Assembly (NCBI RefSeq): GCF_905475345.1
Contig: NC_066608.1
Coordinates: forward strand, 2,680,001-2,744,000
Direction: 5' to 3'
DNA: 64,000 bases
From: Vespula vulgaris
Lineage: Eukaryota > Arthropoda > Insecta > Hymenoptera > Vespidae
Shown here: positions 11,291 through 23,895 of the stretch, piece by piece
Position numbering within the stretch: the stretch's first letter is position 1
How the letters are laid out: every line of letters begins with the position of its first letter
Notes under the pieces: generated by a model
Told to the model about the DNA's origin: nothing
Database searches by the model: none
The model's input: the letters and a program-made list of their open reading frames with translations, nothing else
Program-made: the position numbers and the translations under genes

Positions 11291-12070
11291 GCGAGTAGAT
11301 GCGAGGTAGGGTGGTAAGAGGGAAGAGGAAGGAGTACGGGATAGGTAGGGGTAGGTGGGTGGAGGGATGGAGTGGGGTATATAGCCGAAAGCGTAAGTCG
11401 AAGGATAAGGGGGGAGGTATTTCTTAGGGGAAAGAAAATGCGGGTGGTAAGGACGGTAAGGGTGGGAAGGGTAGTACGATGGTAAGGTGGGTGGATAGGA
11501 GGGAGAGTGAAGAGGGTAACGGCTCTGGCCGGTTTGTGAAATTATTTTCTCCGCGAGCGGAGAAACTTTTATCCAATATCCAAGGCAACATCTGGAAGCA
11601 AACGACCTGTGCGCGTAGAGCGGAGTGTCTCTATGGGGGCTTTCGGAAAATGTTCAATCGAGGAGGAGCAGAAGAGGGGAGGAGGCGTATAGAGAGTATG
11701 AGAGAGTAAATGAGAAAGAGAGAGGGTGAATGAGAGAATGAGAGTGAGAGTAAAAGTGTTAGAGAGAGATAGAAAGAGGAAAGTGACCAACCGGTAAGCT
11801 GCATCCTCTTCCTCCTCCCCACCCCAATCTCAATCCCCACCCCTTTCCTTTTACCATTGGCTTTTAATTGAATCTTGGGATACGAAACGGCCCACACTCC
11901 AAGCACATCACACAACCACCACCCACCGAAAGTTTAGCTCGCGCTACGAAAGTGGATTCGTGAATTCCATTAACGCTCGATAATTAGCAGAAACGTTCGA
12001 GAAAATGGAGGCTTCGCGTAGTCACAATAATCGTCGTCATCCTGATCATTCCTTTTTCTGTGTGCAAACC
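11291..12070. other. G-rich block followed by GC-richer island
   Basis: From 11291 to 11500 the plus strand is strongly G-rich and includes a quadruplex-type motif at 11348-11377. Next come GA repeats (11685-11780), a C-rich patch (11800-11930) and a non-repetitive patch to about 12070. The open frames here are compositional. Confidence 0.45.
11348..11377 (+). other. Potential G-quadruplex motif
   Basis: Four runs of at least three G (starting 11348, 11357, 11364 and 11374) are separated by loops of 5, 4 and 7 nt, fitting the usual G3+N1-7 pattern. Confidence 0.5.
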
Positions 12071-12399
12071 AACAGTATGATATTGGTCGTACTTGGATTA
12101 TATCTTGGAAAACGGGCGGGGAAACTAATTCTGGTTAATCCTTGATCCAATTGTTCTGATATTAACTAATAGTATCAAAGGTTAAATTTAATTTTCTGTT
12201 TAATATCATATATACTTCGTTTAGTTTGGTATTTTAATTATCTATCAGTATGTAATCCTAAGAGAAGAGAAATTCTTTTGATTCTGTGGATTATTATATA
12301 TTATAAATGATGTTTTTTTTTTTTATTTCTTTCATTCATATGCAAACACAAAATTCAACTTTGACCTGTATAACTTTTTAAAAGGGGTTTTCTTCTTTT

Positions 12400-13440
12400 T
12401 CGTTAAACCGGAAAGAAGATTGTAATTAAAGGTAATAAAGATAAAGGAGGTAAGTGTGAAAAGATAAAAAGGTAGTTAATTAGGAAGTTAATGTGATAAT
12501 AAATGAAGTTAGAATAATTAGATAATTTATTTTATCTAAATAAACCTTTCATTATGACATATCGTTATAAATATTCATTAAATTTAAAAATTGGCATACT
12601 AATCTAAATAAAATCTCGAAAGAGAATCGATCGTTGACGTATTTTCTAATGTTATTAATTAATAAATCTAATGTTATTCTTACTATTATTCTGACGAATC
12701 ATTGATCAAATTTTTCTTACCAGCAAGAATATAAAATTTGTAAAAATTTATTTTGCGTCGAAACTTTATTTGTTTTGTATCATAAATTTTAAGATAATTA
12801 ATTATATAATTAATCAGATAGTTAATAAATGAAAGAAAAAAATTTCTATAATTTCATGCGAACCAAAATTAATTGTCGACTTACATCGATATATGTATAC
12901 ACGGACACACACACACAATTTTTTCGAAGAGATTTTTTCTTCAAGAAACATCCTTATAATTAAACATAATAAAGATAGTAGATGAGATTAGATCGGATAA
13001 AAAATTAATGTGATAATAAATGAGGGTAGAATAATTACGTATCCAAGTTATTCTATCAAAATAGCCTTCTCTCTCTTATTATGCGGATCGTTATAAATAT
13101 TCATTAAATTAAAAAAATTGACGTAGTCATCCGATGACATAAAATATCAACTAGACTATCCAAATCGATCTTTTATTACTTGTTATATAATAATCGTTAC
13201 TATTATTACTCGTGAAAATAAAAGTGTCCGATAATCTTCTTCGTAATTCGAGAAATCAATTTTCCAAAATAACAAAAAAAGAAATATAGAAAAAAGAAAT
13301 TATACGTAACAAAGTATACCTACGTAGATATATGTAAACGTAATTTGGTTGATATTCCAACCGCCAGGTTCGACGTTCCAACGACAACGAAGGATATTAG
13401 CTTCGTTTCTCTTGGATACGATATTTATTCCATTCCTAAT
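12400..13440. repeat. Diverged ~517-bp direct duplication
   Basis: TTAATGTGATAATAAATGA at 12488 recurs at 13005. The similarity continues upstream (TAATTAAA..TAATAAAGATA) and downstream (AGAATAATTA, then CGTTATAAATATTCATTAAA), and a TTACTATTATT word follows in both. The copies differ by many substitutions and small indels. No coding content. Confidence 0.65.
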
Positions 13441-14224
13441 GACAGATCGTCTGTCGTTTACACGCTGTGTCGTATACGCGGAACATGGTCGACCTAGATA
13501 AAGCCGCAAAATTGTCAGCTCTACCGTTGGGAAAAGAGTCGATTTATGGTTTGATTAAAAAAGTTAACCGACCTTTCCTGATGGCTTTGATGTGAATGCA
13601 ACGCTCGATTCGTTTGATTTCGATGCCCGATAATCGTTTTCCGTACCACACCGACGAAGTTATAAGCGTGTGTACGTGCACGTCCTTGTTTTTTTTTTCT
13701 TTTTCTTTTTCTCATCCTCTTTTTTCTCCCCCTTTATTTTTCTTTCTATTTTATTATCATTTTATTTTTTTGTTTTTCTTTTCTTTCTCTGTCTCTTTTT
13801 TTTTGCTCTTTTTTCTTTTTGTTTTTTTTGTTTTTCTTTTTTACGCTCGTTATTAAAAGACGCACGACCGAATCGTTTTATTCTCGTTACTCGTCGTCAG
13901 CCGAATTAACGGCGTGAAATTCATCGTCCGTTGGGATTAGCGGTGCGTCGAATGCTCGTTGAATGATCGTTATTTTCTATCAGGTAATTTAAAAGCTGCT
14001 TTCTCTCTCTTTCTCTCTCTCTCTTTCTCTCTTTTTCTCTCTCACACAGTTTCTGCAAGTACATCGAGATATAGATGTATATATGTTATATATATGTGTG
14101 TGTATACATTGTATTCGTAAGAAAGGTTTGTCCGTGACCCGCAATAACATTGTCCTCTTATACACGCACACACATACGCATATATATATATATATATGTA
14201 TCCGCACGCGTGTGTGTGTGTACA

Positions 14225-14262
<38 letters not shown>

Positions 14263-14290
14263 CATACACAGGTATATACGCGTTAATACT
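13441..14290. other. Intergenic, pyrimidine tract and compound microsatellites
   Basis: A moderately GC-rich patch (13440-13690) precedes a T/C tract (13687-13845), a second patch (13850-13980), then CT, TA/TG and CA repeats to 14270. Frames are Phe/Leu or Tyr/Ile/Thr runs. Confidence 0.55.
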
Positions 14291-14990
14291 TCACTATATG
14301 TCTCTCGACCCTTTGCCCTTTCGGACGAAGCTGACAACCCCGAGGCACCAAACACAATAGCATTTCACCTCGCTCGTATATCGCCGAAAGCGAAGGTTCA
14401 TTCGTGGTTTATTAGTTCTTGTACCTTTATAGGAGAATCGGCCAGCGTTCGTCTCCGTAAACGTTCGCCGCGGTATTTTGAGGATGACGTCGTTGAGAGA
14501 AAGAGAAAGAAAGAGAGAGAATGGTAGAGATATTGAGATAAAGATAGATAGATAGAGAGAAAATGGTTAGTTCGATTTTTCCTCATTTCTTTTGTTTCAA
14601 ATAAAAGGGTATCATTCCAGTTAACGAGGAAATTCTACGAACGTAGAATTCTATACTAAAGACATCCACGAAATTTTCTTCTCTGAGGGTACGTACGAGC
14701 CTGTGCGAACAAAAGCTTGATGGAAAGAGTGAGAGAGAAAAAAGAAGAGATGGAGAGACAGAAAGAGAAAGAGAGAAAGAGAGAGAGAGAGAGAGAGGAG
14801 GGAGAATTCAATCAGCCGAATCGATGGCTCTCTACGACGCTATTGCCGTCAGAGATCAACTCCGTATATTCACTACCTGTCAAATTTTACCACCGGCAGC
14901 GTACTCGCAATTACATACTGGAAATCGATTGGAAAGTGGTTTTCCCTATGTCACCGTACGTGCTCCTGTTTCCGCGGGACGCGAATCCGT
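14291..14990. other. GC-richer islands flanking a GA repeat
   Basis: Two non-repetitive patches (about 14300-14490 and 14815-14990) are split by GA repeats. Over 14830-14990 all three forward frames are nearly free of stops, which points to base composition rather than coding. They may be regulatory elements. Confidence 0.3.
14631..14650. other. Near-perfect 20-bp palindrome
   Basis: AATTCTACG, two-base centre AA, CGTAGAATT: nine paired bases on each side with no mismatch. Confidence 0.5.
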
Positions 14991-15688
14991 ATCTATATAT
15001 ATACGTGTATCTACATGTGTGTATATATTATATATATGTGTGTGTATACGTAGATACGTATGTATATACGTAAGTATATATATGTACGTATGTATGTCTC
15101 TTCAACTAACTTCGGAGAATATCATCTATTTTCTTATATATATATATATATTGTACGTGTGCTAAATGTGCGTACGTGTGTGTACATTTGTATAACGTAA
15201 ACTATTTGTTTCATCGGATTCTCATCTTGAATGTATACCGACCGCGTGGGATTCAAGGTCACTACAAGACTATTGCCAATCATCGTAAATTTGATATTTC
15301 ATTCGATAAGAACATTTGGAAAAATATAACTTATGAAATATTTCTACGAAGATGTGTAATGTATGTATAATATATACATACGTTAAGTTAGTAATAGTTA
15401 GTTATGTTAAATTTTTACTTTTAATCAAAACGAATGTGGCGGACTGCAGTCTTAGTTGGTATCGTCAGAGTGGATGATAAAATCTGTTTTAAAAATGGCT
15501 ATAAAAGTTTCGTATATCGAATCGAAACGAAAGTACCGAAAGACATGGGCAATCTTTTTGTTAATCGTTGCCAGTTTGTTTTGGTGTATACGTTTTTGTA
15601 TCTGTGTATGTGTATACATATATGTTGCTGTTGCGAATCATAAAACTTTTAGGGAAAGGAACGTGGAAATGTGTGGTATAAGAAAGAG

Positions 15689-15722
<34 letters not shown>

Positions 15723-16359
15723 AAGAATGAGCTTCCTTTCATGGGGCGGTACATTTAGCAGACTCTAAACTCCAAGTTTACATCAAACTTTTTATAGTTT
15801 GCGGACGAAGCGAACCCTCATAAACAATGTTTTTACTACGCGATCGTCGGGTATCGTTATCTTCAACTATCTTCGAACTTAATTCGATCGAGTTTCATCG
15901 AATGAAGTTTCGATCTTAAAGAGTTTATTATTTAAAAAGTACATTCGTTATTTTAACGCAGACTTAACGAAGATTGTTTTTCTTTTCTTTTTTTCGTTTC
16001 TTGTTTTTTTTTCTTTTTTTACTTTTTTATTTTTTTCATTCCCGGACATTTTCATACATTTTTCGAACGTACTCGTTCGATTTTCTTATTTTCATTTTTT
16101 CTAATTTATTACGAGAAAGGAGTATAATTGTAGGGGTATAGTTTCATCGATCGAACTTTCGATCTTAGAATTCATTATTTAAAGATGACGTTCGTTCTCG
16201 GGAGATTTAACGAATATTATTTTTTCTTTTTATTTTTTCATTTTCGGATATGTCGGATATTTTTCGAGTATACTTGCCTGATATTTTTCTTATTTCCGTT
16301 TCTTTTTTCCTATTTCTTTGCTTTTTCTTTCTCTTTTCCTTTTTTTCCAATCCACTCCG

Positions 16360-16365
<6 letters not shown>
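14991..16365. other. Intergenic with TA/TG repeats and T-rich tracts
   Basis: Alternating TA/CG/TG microsatellite (14995-15200), an unremarkable patch to 15650, a GA repeat (15685-15725), then T-rich DNA. Two related patches start ATCGAACTTTCGATCTTA and GAAGTTTCGATCTTAAAG (about 15900-15930 and 16150-16180), each followed by a T-rich stretch, suggesting a local duplication. No gene supported. Confidence 0.45.

Positions 16366-16413
<48 letters not shown>
16366..16413. repeat. (GA)n microsatellite
   Basis: Uninterrupted GA dinucleotides, about 24 units. Frames are Arg-Glu runs on one strand and Ser-Leu on the other. Confidence 0.95.
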
Positions 16414-16416
<3 letters not shown>

Positions 16417-16439
16417 TATAATTTTACGTCTTATAATAA

Positions 16440-16980
16440 TCATAGAAGCGGTGCCTTCTCGCATCGTGTGATACGATAAGCGAGGGTAAGTGGCGTTCTT
16501 GGTAGAAGCTTGGAAATTAATTCCGTGGAAGAACCCCTTCGTTGGGTCCGCCCTTCTTCTCTCTCTCTCTCTCTCTCCCTCTCTCTTCCGTTCTTCGCAA
16601 ACACACAGGAGGGATGGTCCAACGGATATAGCTTTGGCCAAACTAACCTAACCCAATGCAAAGCACCCACGTTGTCCCTCTCACCTTGTGCTAGGCACAG
16701 TCCGCGTCTATCTGGAGTTGCCACGAACCACCAGGAACGAGATATCAGCTGGGGAACAATTCCAATCAATTTGAGGCGGATGTATGCGTTACCCCTTCCG
16801 GTCGGCCGCGAACCAGGCGATATGCCGTGAGAGTATAACCAGGGAACAAGGAAGGTATACGTACCCTATATAATCGACCACGAATTGCGATGCCTTCGAA
16901 ACAATCGGATTTGTCCTCGTTCGCACAAGGTTCGCTTGTTCGGTTAACAATTTCAATCTCCATAGAGATATCGAGCTATG
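16440..16980. other. GC-richer island, non-repetitive
   Basis: About 540 nt of near-balanced base composition, broken only by a CT run at 16557-16585. An open frame crosses it but passes through the CT run as Ser-Leu and shows no domain. Candidate regulatory or non-coding transcribed DNA. Confidence 0.3.
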
Positions 16981-17000
16981 GACGGTGAGTGATAGAGAGA

Positions 17001-17039
<39 letters not shown>

Positions 17040-17114
17040 GACCTAAAATCGAAAATCGACCAAGAATTAATAACCTGAGAAACTCAAGGTTGAATCTCGC
17101 TTACTCATCTTCTA

Positions 17115-17175
<61 letters not shown>

Positions 17176-18240
17176 GTTTCTCTTTTTCTATCGATATCAT
17201 GAGTTCAAAAAATCTAGCTGTTATATCTCCATTCTCAGTATAAACGGTAAATAGATAAGTAAATACTCACAAGATATATTCCCGGTGAAATCTTTAAGAG
17301 ACGCATCGTTTCTATTTGAGAAGAACGTCGTTTTCTTTCTTCCTCTCTCTCTCTCTCTCTCTTTTTCTTTTTAAATTCCCAAGGCTTTGTTTTTCCTTTG
17401 CGAACTCTTCCTTCGGTTTGTGGTCGAGGCTGAATTTACAAATATACGAGTAGGAAGCCGATGAGAAGAAAGGATTACGGGACAACAGGGAAAAGGGAAG
17501 ACAGGAGCTAGACGAAACTCCAAGGTATTGGAAGCAGAAATAAAAAAGAAAGAAACAAAGACAGAAGAAAAACAAAATGGTGGTAGTGTTGGTGGTATAT
17601 AAAGAAGACACCAGAAGGTTTAAATAATCAATCGAATACGTGAGCTTCTTGTAGTTTAGGTACTAGAAACGCAGTAGGGATTGACCCTTCCGCGTTTTCT
17701 TCGAGTGTTTGCGAATACTTCGTATTTCCTTTCTCGTTCCCTTTTTCTTATCCTACGGGGTTCCTGTTTCCTTTCTTTCTTGGCCATCTTAATACCAATT
17801 GTATCTCCTTGTCTCACCAATCTACCTTTATCTTCTTCTATCTTCTTCTATCTTCTTTTTTCTTTCTTCTTTTTTCTTTCTTCTTCTCTTCTTTCAGGGC
17901 TCACGTCATACCGTACCATAGACCGAGAACTAGCTCGGTTCTGCACACAAAGAGACCTTGGAAGTTGAGTTTTATGGGTGAGAAGGTCGACTTACTCGGT
18001 TTATGAGACTGACCCCGCTATCAACCCACCTATCCTCTGTCCCTTGCACAACTTATTTCCTTCCTTTTCTACTTTAACATCCTTGGAAGATGAGCTTTCA
18101 CCCATCTAACGGTCCCCTAACTTTATTGGCTCACACACGTATTATTCTTCCGTGTTTTTCTTTCCAATGTTCCTAAACGCAATCTCACCTGTACGTTTTA
18201 ATTATTTATCAAATATATATCATGCGCTCGCACACGCACG
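16981..18240. other. Intergenic; GA, CT and TTC repeats
   Basis: (GA)n at 17005-17037, (CT)n at 17118-17172 and 17346-17362, a TATCTTCT repeat (17829-17885) and unremarkable sequence between. No supported gene. Confidence 0.55.
17118..17172. repeat. (TC)n microsatellite
   Basis: Pure CT tract of about 50 nt, 80 nt after an oppositely phased GA tract, so the two could form a long hairpin in single-stranded form. Confidence 0.93.
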
Positions 18241-18866
18241 CGCTAAAAATATTTGTTTCCAATTATAATATGACTTTCATAGTTATTACAAGCTCGTTTT
18301 TTGTTTCTTTTTTGTCTTCTTTTGACTTTTCTTTTTTCTTCCTTAGGAATAGAAGATATATCACCCTTACTATCCTTTTGTTCTTTTATTTCTGATATTT
18401 TCGGATTTACATTTTTACAAGGATTTCTCGACCGTTTTTCTATGCATGTAATTAACACGTAACGCAGGTTTTATAAAGGGAGGAAAATTAAAAAAAAAAA
18501 AAAAAGAAGAAGAAAAGAGAAGGGAAAAAAGAGAAAGGAACAGAAAAAAGCCGAGAGAAAGAAGAGAGAGACAGAGAGATGGAGATGGAGATAGAGATAG
18601 ACAGAGATGCAGGTAGAGATGGTTGCCAAGAGTTGAGTTAATTCTAACGTAGCACGTGGGTTAATTTGGAAAACGTGCTTCCCGGATTGTTGCTATGGAA
18701 ATGAGTCTGTCCGTCCTAGCATTCCGTCCTTATTCTCATAGTACGACTTAATCTCTGAAAGGCCGAAGGGATTCCCGGTAAAGTGTTAGACAAAGATGCG
18801 AGCAGCACGGAAAGAGATCTAAAGGGAAATACGGCAATGTTCAGGAAAGAGATAGAGAAAGAGAGA

Positions 18867-18914
18867 GATAAATAGATAGATAGATAGATAGACAGATAGA
18901 TAGATAGATAGATA
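18867..18914. repeat. (GATA)n microsatellite
   Basis: About ten GATA units with a GACA interruption, flanked by GA-rich DNA. Confidence 0.9.
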
Positions 18915-19585
18915 AAAAGAGAAAGAAAAAGAGAGAGGAAGAGAGAAAGAGAAACAGAGGTCGCAACGTGAATGAAACGCCTAAAGGTTTAAGCGAAGGG
19001 ACTTTGCTATCCGGAAAGGTTGATACGGAAGAGAGGAAACGAAGAAAGAGAGAATAACGTCACGTACATGATGCACTAAAGGCACGTTCTTCCCTCGTTC
19101 CAGGATCCTCGAGTGTATTAATTCTACGTGAGAAAAACGAGGCGGTGCTTCTATACTTTTCACATCACTTTGCTGACCAACGAAGGAGAATAAAGTCCAA
19201 CGGGTTTTTGATCTCACGTTTTCTTTCTTCTATGTATTTTCCACATGTAAGGGTGAAACTATCAATTCATCTTCGTACCTTCTCGTATTAATTTTTTATT
19301 TCGCTTTTGATTCATTAGAGAATTTTCTAGTGGGATCGTTAATTATTTTAACAAACGTTTCTTCCTTTCGTTTCGTTTTGTTTTGTTTTGTTTCGTTGGT
19401 TTATGATTTTTCGAAAAATATTTTATCGAAGTATCTCCGAAAATCTTTAACGAGTTCTTTGGTATATTTGTTTTTGTTTAATGTTATTTTTAAGTCGCAT
19501 GTATCGCGTTTTTGGTATATATATATTTATTTATTTATTTATTTATTTATATAAATAAATAAAATGTGAGTGTGTATATTTTTTT

Positions 19586-20150
19586 AAAATTATCCAAGAT
19601 CACGTATTATCAAGTATATTTAATGATAACTAATTCATTTTTATCGCTCAATTTTTCTCGTATCGACAAAAAGAAATTTATATGACATAACGCTTGCAAT
19701 ACATAACTTATATTACATTTAACAATATCAATAGGGATCGAATTTCGGATATGAAAAAAAAATTAAATGAACAAAATAAAACAAGTAAGATATATGAGAG
19801 TGTATGTTTTTATATGTGATATCAAAATTACACGAAAGCATTACAAATTATTTAACAGAGGAGAAAATACCATTTAATGACCTTAAACCAAATGATTTAA
19901 TTTTTGAAGAAAGTTTTCGTGTATAAAAAAAGACGGTATAGATGAGAAAGAACCTAAAGAAAAAAAACAAATAAACAAACAAGCAAACAAAAAGAAACAA
20001 AAATAAAACAAACAAAAAAAGGAAAAAGAGAATTCCGTCCTCCAAAAAAAAAAGAGATAAAAAAAAAATAAAAAAGAAAATATTCCTCCAAAATTATCCA
20101 AGACAGATCACGATTAAGTATACTTAACGATACGTAAGAGCTTAAAAGTT
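19586..20150. repeat. Short direct duplication, 504-bp spacing
   Basis: AAAATTATCCAAGA at 19586 recurs at 20090, followed in both by a GATCACG word and TCAAGTATATTTAATGATA or its diverged form AAGTATACTTAACGATA. About 60 nt is alignable by eye. Confidence 0.5.
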
Positions 20151-20169
20151 ATATCGCGAAAAAGCACGA

Positions 20170-20530
20170 TACTACCTTATGTTTGTACGCAGGATCAGAC
20201 CGGATTCGTCGTATCGCAACGAGCGCATTTACGTAAAGTCTTATTTACGTGCTCCCGCAGGGTGTCTGGCAGGATCCTTTACTATGTACCTTATATACCT
20301 ACCACCCCTCTATGCCTACGTCGTATAAGAGAGGAGTGGGGGTTGGGTGGGGTTGCCTCGGCAAATGGTGCGTTTTCTCGCATAACTCTCTCCGCTTATA
20401 AGATGATAAATGACCGCCTGACGTAGTGCGTGCGCGAACGGTGATAAGACGCACCGAAATTTAAAGGCTCAACGGGCTCTTCTTTCTTGGGTCACCGTTT
20501 GTAACGGGCCCCACGTTATGCGATTATGTC
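20170..20530. other. GC-richer island (candidate regulatory element)
   Basis: About 350 nt of non-repetitive, GC-elevated sequence with several GATAAG/TTATC words (for example AAGATGATAAATGA, GGTGATAAGACG), a G-rich run at 20336-20360 and no coding frame. Confidence 0.35.
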
Positions 20531-21757
20531 GAAAAATGCGACAAGAAATTTTATGCTTCCTTTCTCATCGTAATATACATTTTGTGTGTGAGTCTGTATA
20601 TATATAATGTGTGTGTGTGTGTGTGTATATGTGTATGTATATAATAAACATGGCGAACGTGTTTTTTCTCTTCGTTTTTTTTTTCTATTTTTAGTTTTCA
20701 CGATACGTCCAATTTGTCGACTTGACTTTCGACCGAATAGATAAGACTTTTTTGTCTTGGGTCAATTTAATTTCGACGGTGATTGATTTTTTCTTTTTTC
20801 TTTTTTTGTGTTCTTCTTCTTCTTCCTCTTCAACGAGAAAGATAAAAGTACATTAATGACGGAACGTTAACGTCGATAAATAACTACACGATAGCATTTT
20901 ATCGGAAATTGAAATTGGTCCATTAACGATTTAACACTTTGCGGTCGCATTTATCTTCTCTATAGGTCTCTATAGATTATTTCAGATATTAACACTAATC
21001 GGAATTAATTTTTGATATTGCGATACATTTGAATAGCACCGAGTATACAATTTCAATATTATTGTATTGTTTTAACCGTTTATATATTCATAAATAATTA
21101 TTCCACTTGTGCACATACGAAGAATAAATATTTTCAAATTATAATTGTGATTGTAACTGATTGAAACGAAATATAGGTAAATACGATCGTGAAAACGTGT
21201 TTTTTGAAATTATAATTTAGTATGTAAGATCGTCGCTTTGTAAAATAATTTTTCAAATAGTTTCAAAAGAGATAAGGAAACTTTTACAGTTAACGATTAG
21301 AAACGACTACCTATCTACAATATTCTTTTGAAAAATTAACGATTTTAATGAACCGACAAAAGAATCTATTATCTCAAAAAGGTATTGCTTAATAGGTAAT
21401 AGATACTAGGAAATAGTACCGGCGAGCCATGACGTTTAAAATCGCTTTGTTTCAAGGTACTTTGTACTGAACTGGTGTCCGGTTTCGAACGTTAAAATCA
21501 TGCGTGCTATAGGTACTTAGGCGATCCGGTAATGTGATTTGTTGCGCTCTGGCTACGAGCTCTCTTCGTATGTAGGAGCACTCGTTTCCCGATGAACATA
21601 GATTACTGAGGGAGCATACTCGCTTCGATTTCATTTCACACATGAACATGGAGTTTCACGGACACATATATACACATACATACATACGTACGTACGTATG
21701 TATATTTGTATGTATGTATGTACGTACATACGAGCTATCGGAAAGCACTTTGCTTCG

Positions 21758-21809
<52 letters not shown>

Positions 21810-22359
21810 ATAGGAACGAAAACGTGTCTATATGTACGTCAGTCTCGTTTTCGAAATCGGAACGTTCTCCCGAAGCTATTTCGCAGTCAAATCGACATCG
21901 TAGAAACGGACAAAGGAACGACTTAAAAGAGACGTCGTCGAGAGTTTCGATCATCATGTTTCAAAGTGGACGACGAGGAAGGTTACCAAGATCGAAGTAA
22001 TAAATGGTTCGATTTTGAACCCGGAGAGAATTTTTATCAAGTAATCGAGAAGGCAGTTCCTTTTTTTTTCTCTCTCCTTCTCTTTCTTTCGATAGAGAGA
22101 ACGATGGGAATAGAATAATCGAGCAGGAAAAAGAGAGTGAGAGAGAAGGACAGAAACAGAAAAAGATATATATATATATATATACATATATATATTCTCT
22201 TTGATACGTGTCTGTATGAGTTTATCGAGCGGTTTTCGCTCTTGAAACGACAAATCGGACAAATAATTTCGCCACTACACCCCCTCTACTCCCTCTATTC
22301 CCTCTCTCCCCCGATTCTAGTCCCACATCCCTTGAGCGAGCGAAAATATTAGCGCTTTG
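20531..22359. other. Intergenic; TG, ACGT and CT repeats
   Basis: A (TG)n patch (20580-20640), AT-rich DNA (20900-21420), a TACG/TATG patch (21665-21735), a CT tract (21762-21805) and a TA tract (22167-22193). No supported gene. Confidence 0.55.
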
Positions 22360-22700
22360 TGTTACGCTCTTGATCGGAACTTCCGGTTGGTATCGATAAA
22401 TATATTATCGATCGACGATCGCGCCGAAATTATATGAGGTAATCATTAATGGGCTTGCAATAGCACGTTGCCTGCAATCACGTCCGAATTTCATTGTTTA
22501 CGGAGCACAATCGTCCCGTGGCATTAATTAATACCTACCACCGAGGGCATATACACGCGATTAGCATTATTAATGCACGATAGGTTCGCGCGGTGTGCAA
22601 TAAACGATTGTCTAGGTCATAATACAGGATTCCTGGTTTTGCACGCGATACAAACTTTATTGTTGCGGTGTTACGTAAGTTACGTTTACGGTCAGTAGAA
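22360..22700. other. Candidate enhancer-like island with homeodomain cores
   Basis: About 340 nt without simple repeats. It carries many TAAT/ATTA cores (CATTAATGGG, GCATTAATTAATACC) and a perfect palindrome GCATTATTAATGC at 22564-22576, of the ATTA-N-TAAT type that paired or dimeric homeodomain proteins can bind. No coding frame. The enhancer reading is inference. Confidence 0.4.
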
Positions 22701-22712
22701 TCGACAAGGATG

Positions 22713-22717
<5 letters not shown>

Positions 22718-22763
<46 letters not shown>
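22718..22763. repeat. (TA)n microsatellite
   Basis: Pure TA tract abutting the enhancer-like island. Confidence 0.93.
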
Positions 22764-22765
<2 letters not shown>

Positions 22766-23854
22766 TTCTCTCTTATTGTACGTCTTTCAAAAATTCATGA
22801 TAAATTATCTCTCAAGTATTCCCTAAAGCCATTGAAAATCCATTTTGAAAATACTAATTATTCTCTCAAGAGGATTAATTAATACCTATCAATATTTTAT
22901 AGATCGCTAAAGTGCATGCGTGCATGCGTTAAACATTAACTTTGCTTTACCCTTCCACTTAATCGATTAGATATATCCAGGTAAAATCTTGCAGATAGTA
23001 ACGCTCGATGAATGAATACCAGAGTTCAATTCATTATTCCATGAATTTGCGTGTTTCTAACTAAAACGATACGTGAGTATTGGTTTATTACGTTTAAATC
23101 ATCATTGATTTATTAGCCATACGATATATCGAAACGATTCATGATCTATGATTATCGATCGTGGATATAATTGAAAGAGAATTTATTATTTAAATTTACC
23201 TTATCATAGACGTAAATAAAAAATGTCTATAAAAAATCTATGGATACGAAATTATGAGCGAAGTTATGAATATAGCTTTTCGAACATGTCGTTGAACTCT
23301 ATCTCCTTCCAACTCTCCCATCACCCTTAACACATCCACTACTCCTTCGCCATTATTTCGGCCTTTACTCCTACGCATTAGTTTCTCGCTGTACTACACA
23401 TAATGAACTTACAATGTGTTTAATTTAATTAGCGCGCCTTCGCTCGACGAGATATACCGTGTCGGCGTTGCTCCCATCCTTGGCATACGTAATACGTTAC
23501 GAGCGATTTTCGTATCTCATAAAGGAATTAGTTCACCGTGATCCTTCTCTCTCTTTATTTCTTCTTTCTCTATTTCTACATTTTATTCTATCTCTCTTTC
23601 ATATATATATATACAAATGTATATACATAACAGATATATAATACATATATTGTATATATAGTAATATACATATAATATTTATATATATTTTTTTATTTAT
23701 TTGTATTTACCTCTATCTTTTTATCTCTTTTTCTTTTACTATCTATCTCTTTTCCTTTTTCTCTCTGTTTCTCTCTCTCTCTCTCTCTCTCTCTTTTTTA
23801 ACTCTATATCTCTATCTCTATCTCTATCTTTATCTTTATCTTTTTCTCTTGCTT

Positions 23855-23895
<41 letters not shown>

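Larger units (their letters stand above)
18241..20169. other. Intergenic with GATA repeat and short duplication
   Basis: An A-rich/GA patch (18490-18620), a (GATA)n tract, a non-repetitive patch (18960-19230), a (TTTA)n tract (19526-19560) and AT-rich DNA. No supported gene. Confidence 0.55.

Noticed and set aside
14820..14990. Apparent coding region, non-repetitive
   Set aside because: All three forward frames are largely open at once, a sign of stop-poor composition; no family recognised.
16207..16641. Long open frames made of Arg-Glu or Ser-Leu runs (also near 21642-21926, 23701-24129, 26103-26374, 27401-27825, 30518-31103, 32309-32629, 39815-40091)
   Set aside because: They are translations of (GA)n/(CT)n microsatellites; the complementary strands are open for the same reason, and no domain is present.
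16638..16660. Insect telomere-like CCTAA motif
   Set aside because: Only a single CTAACCTAACCC word; no tandem array.
20330..20365. G-quadruplex motif
   Set aside because: Only three G-runs of three or more are close enough; a fourth is missing.
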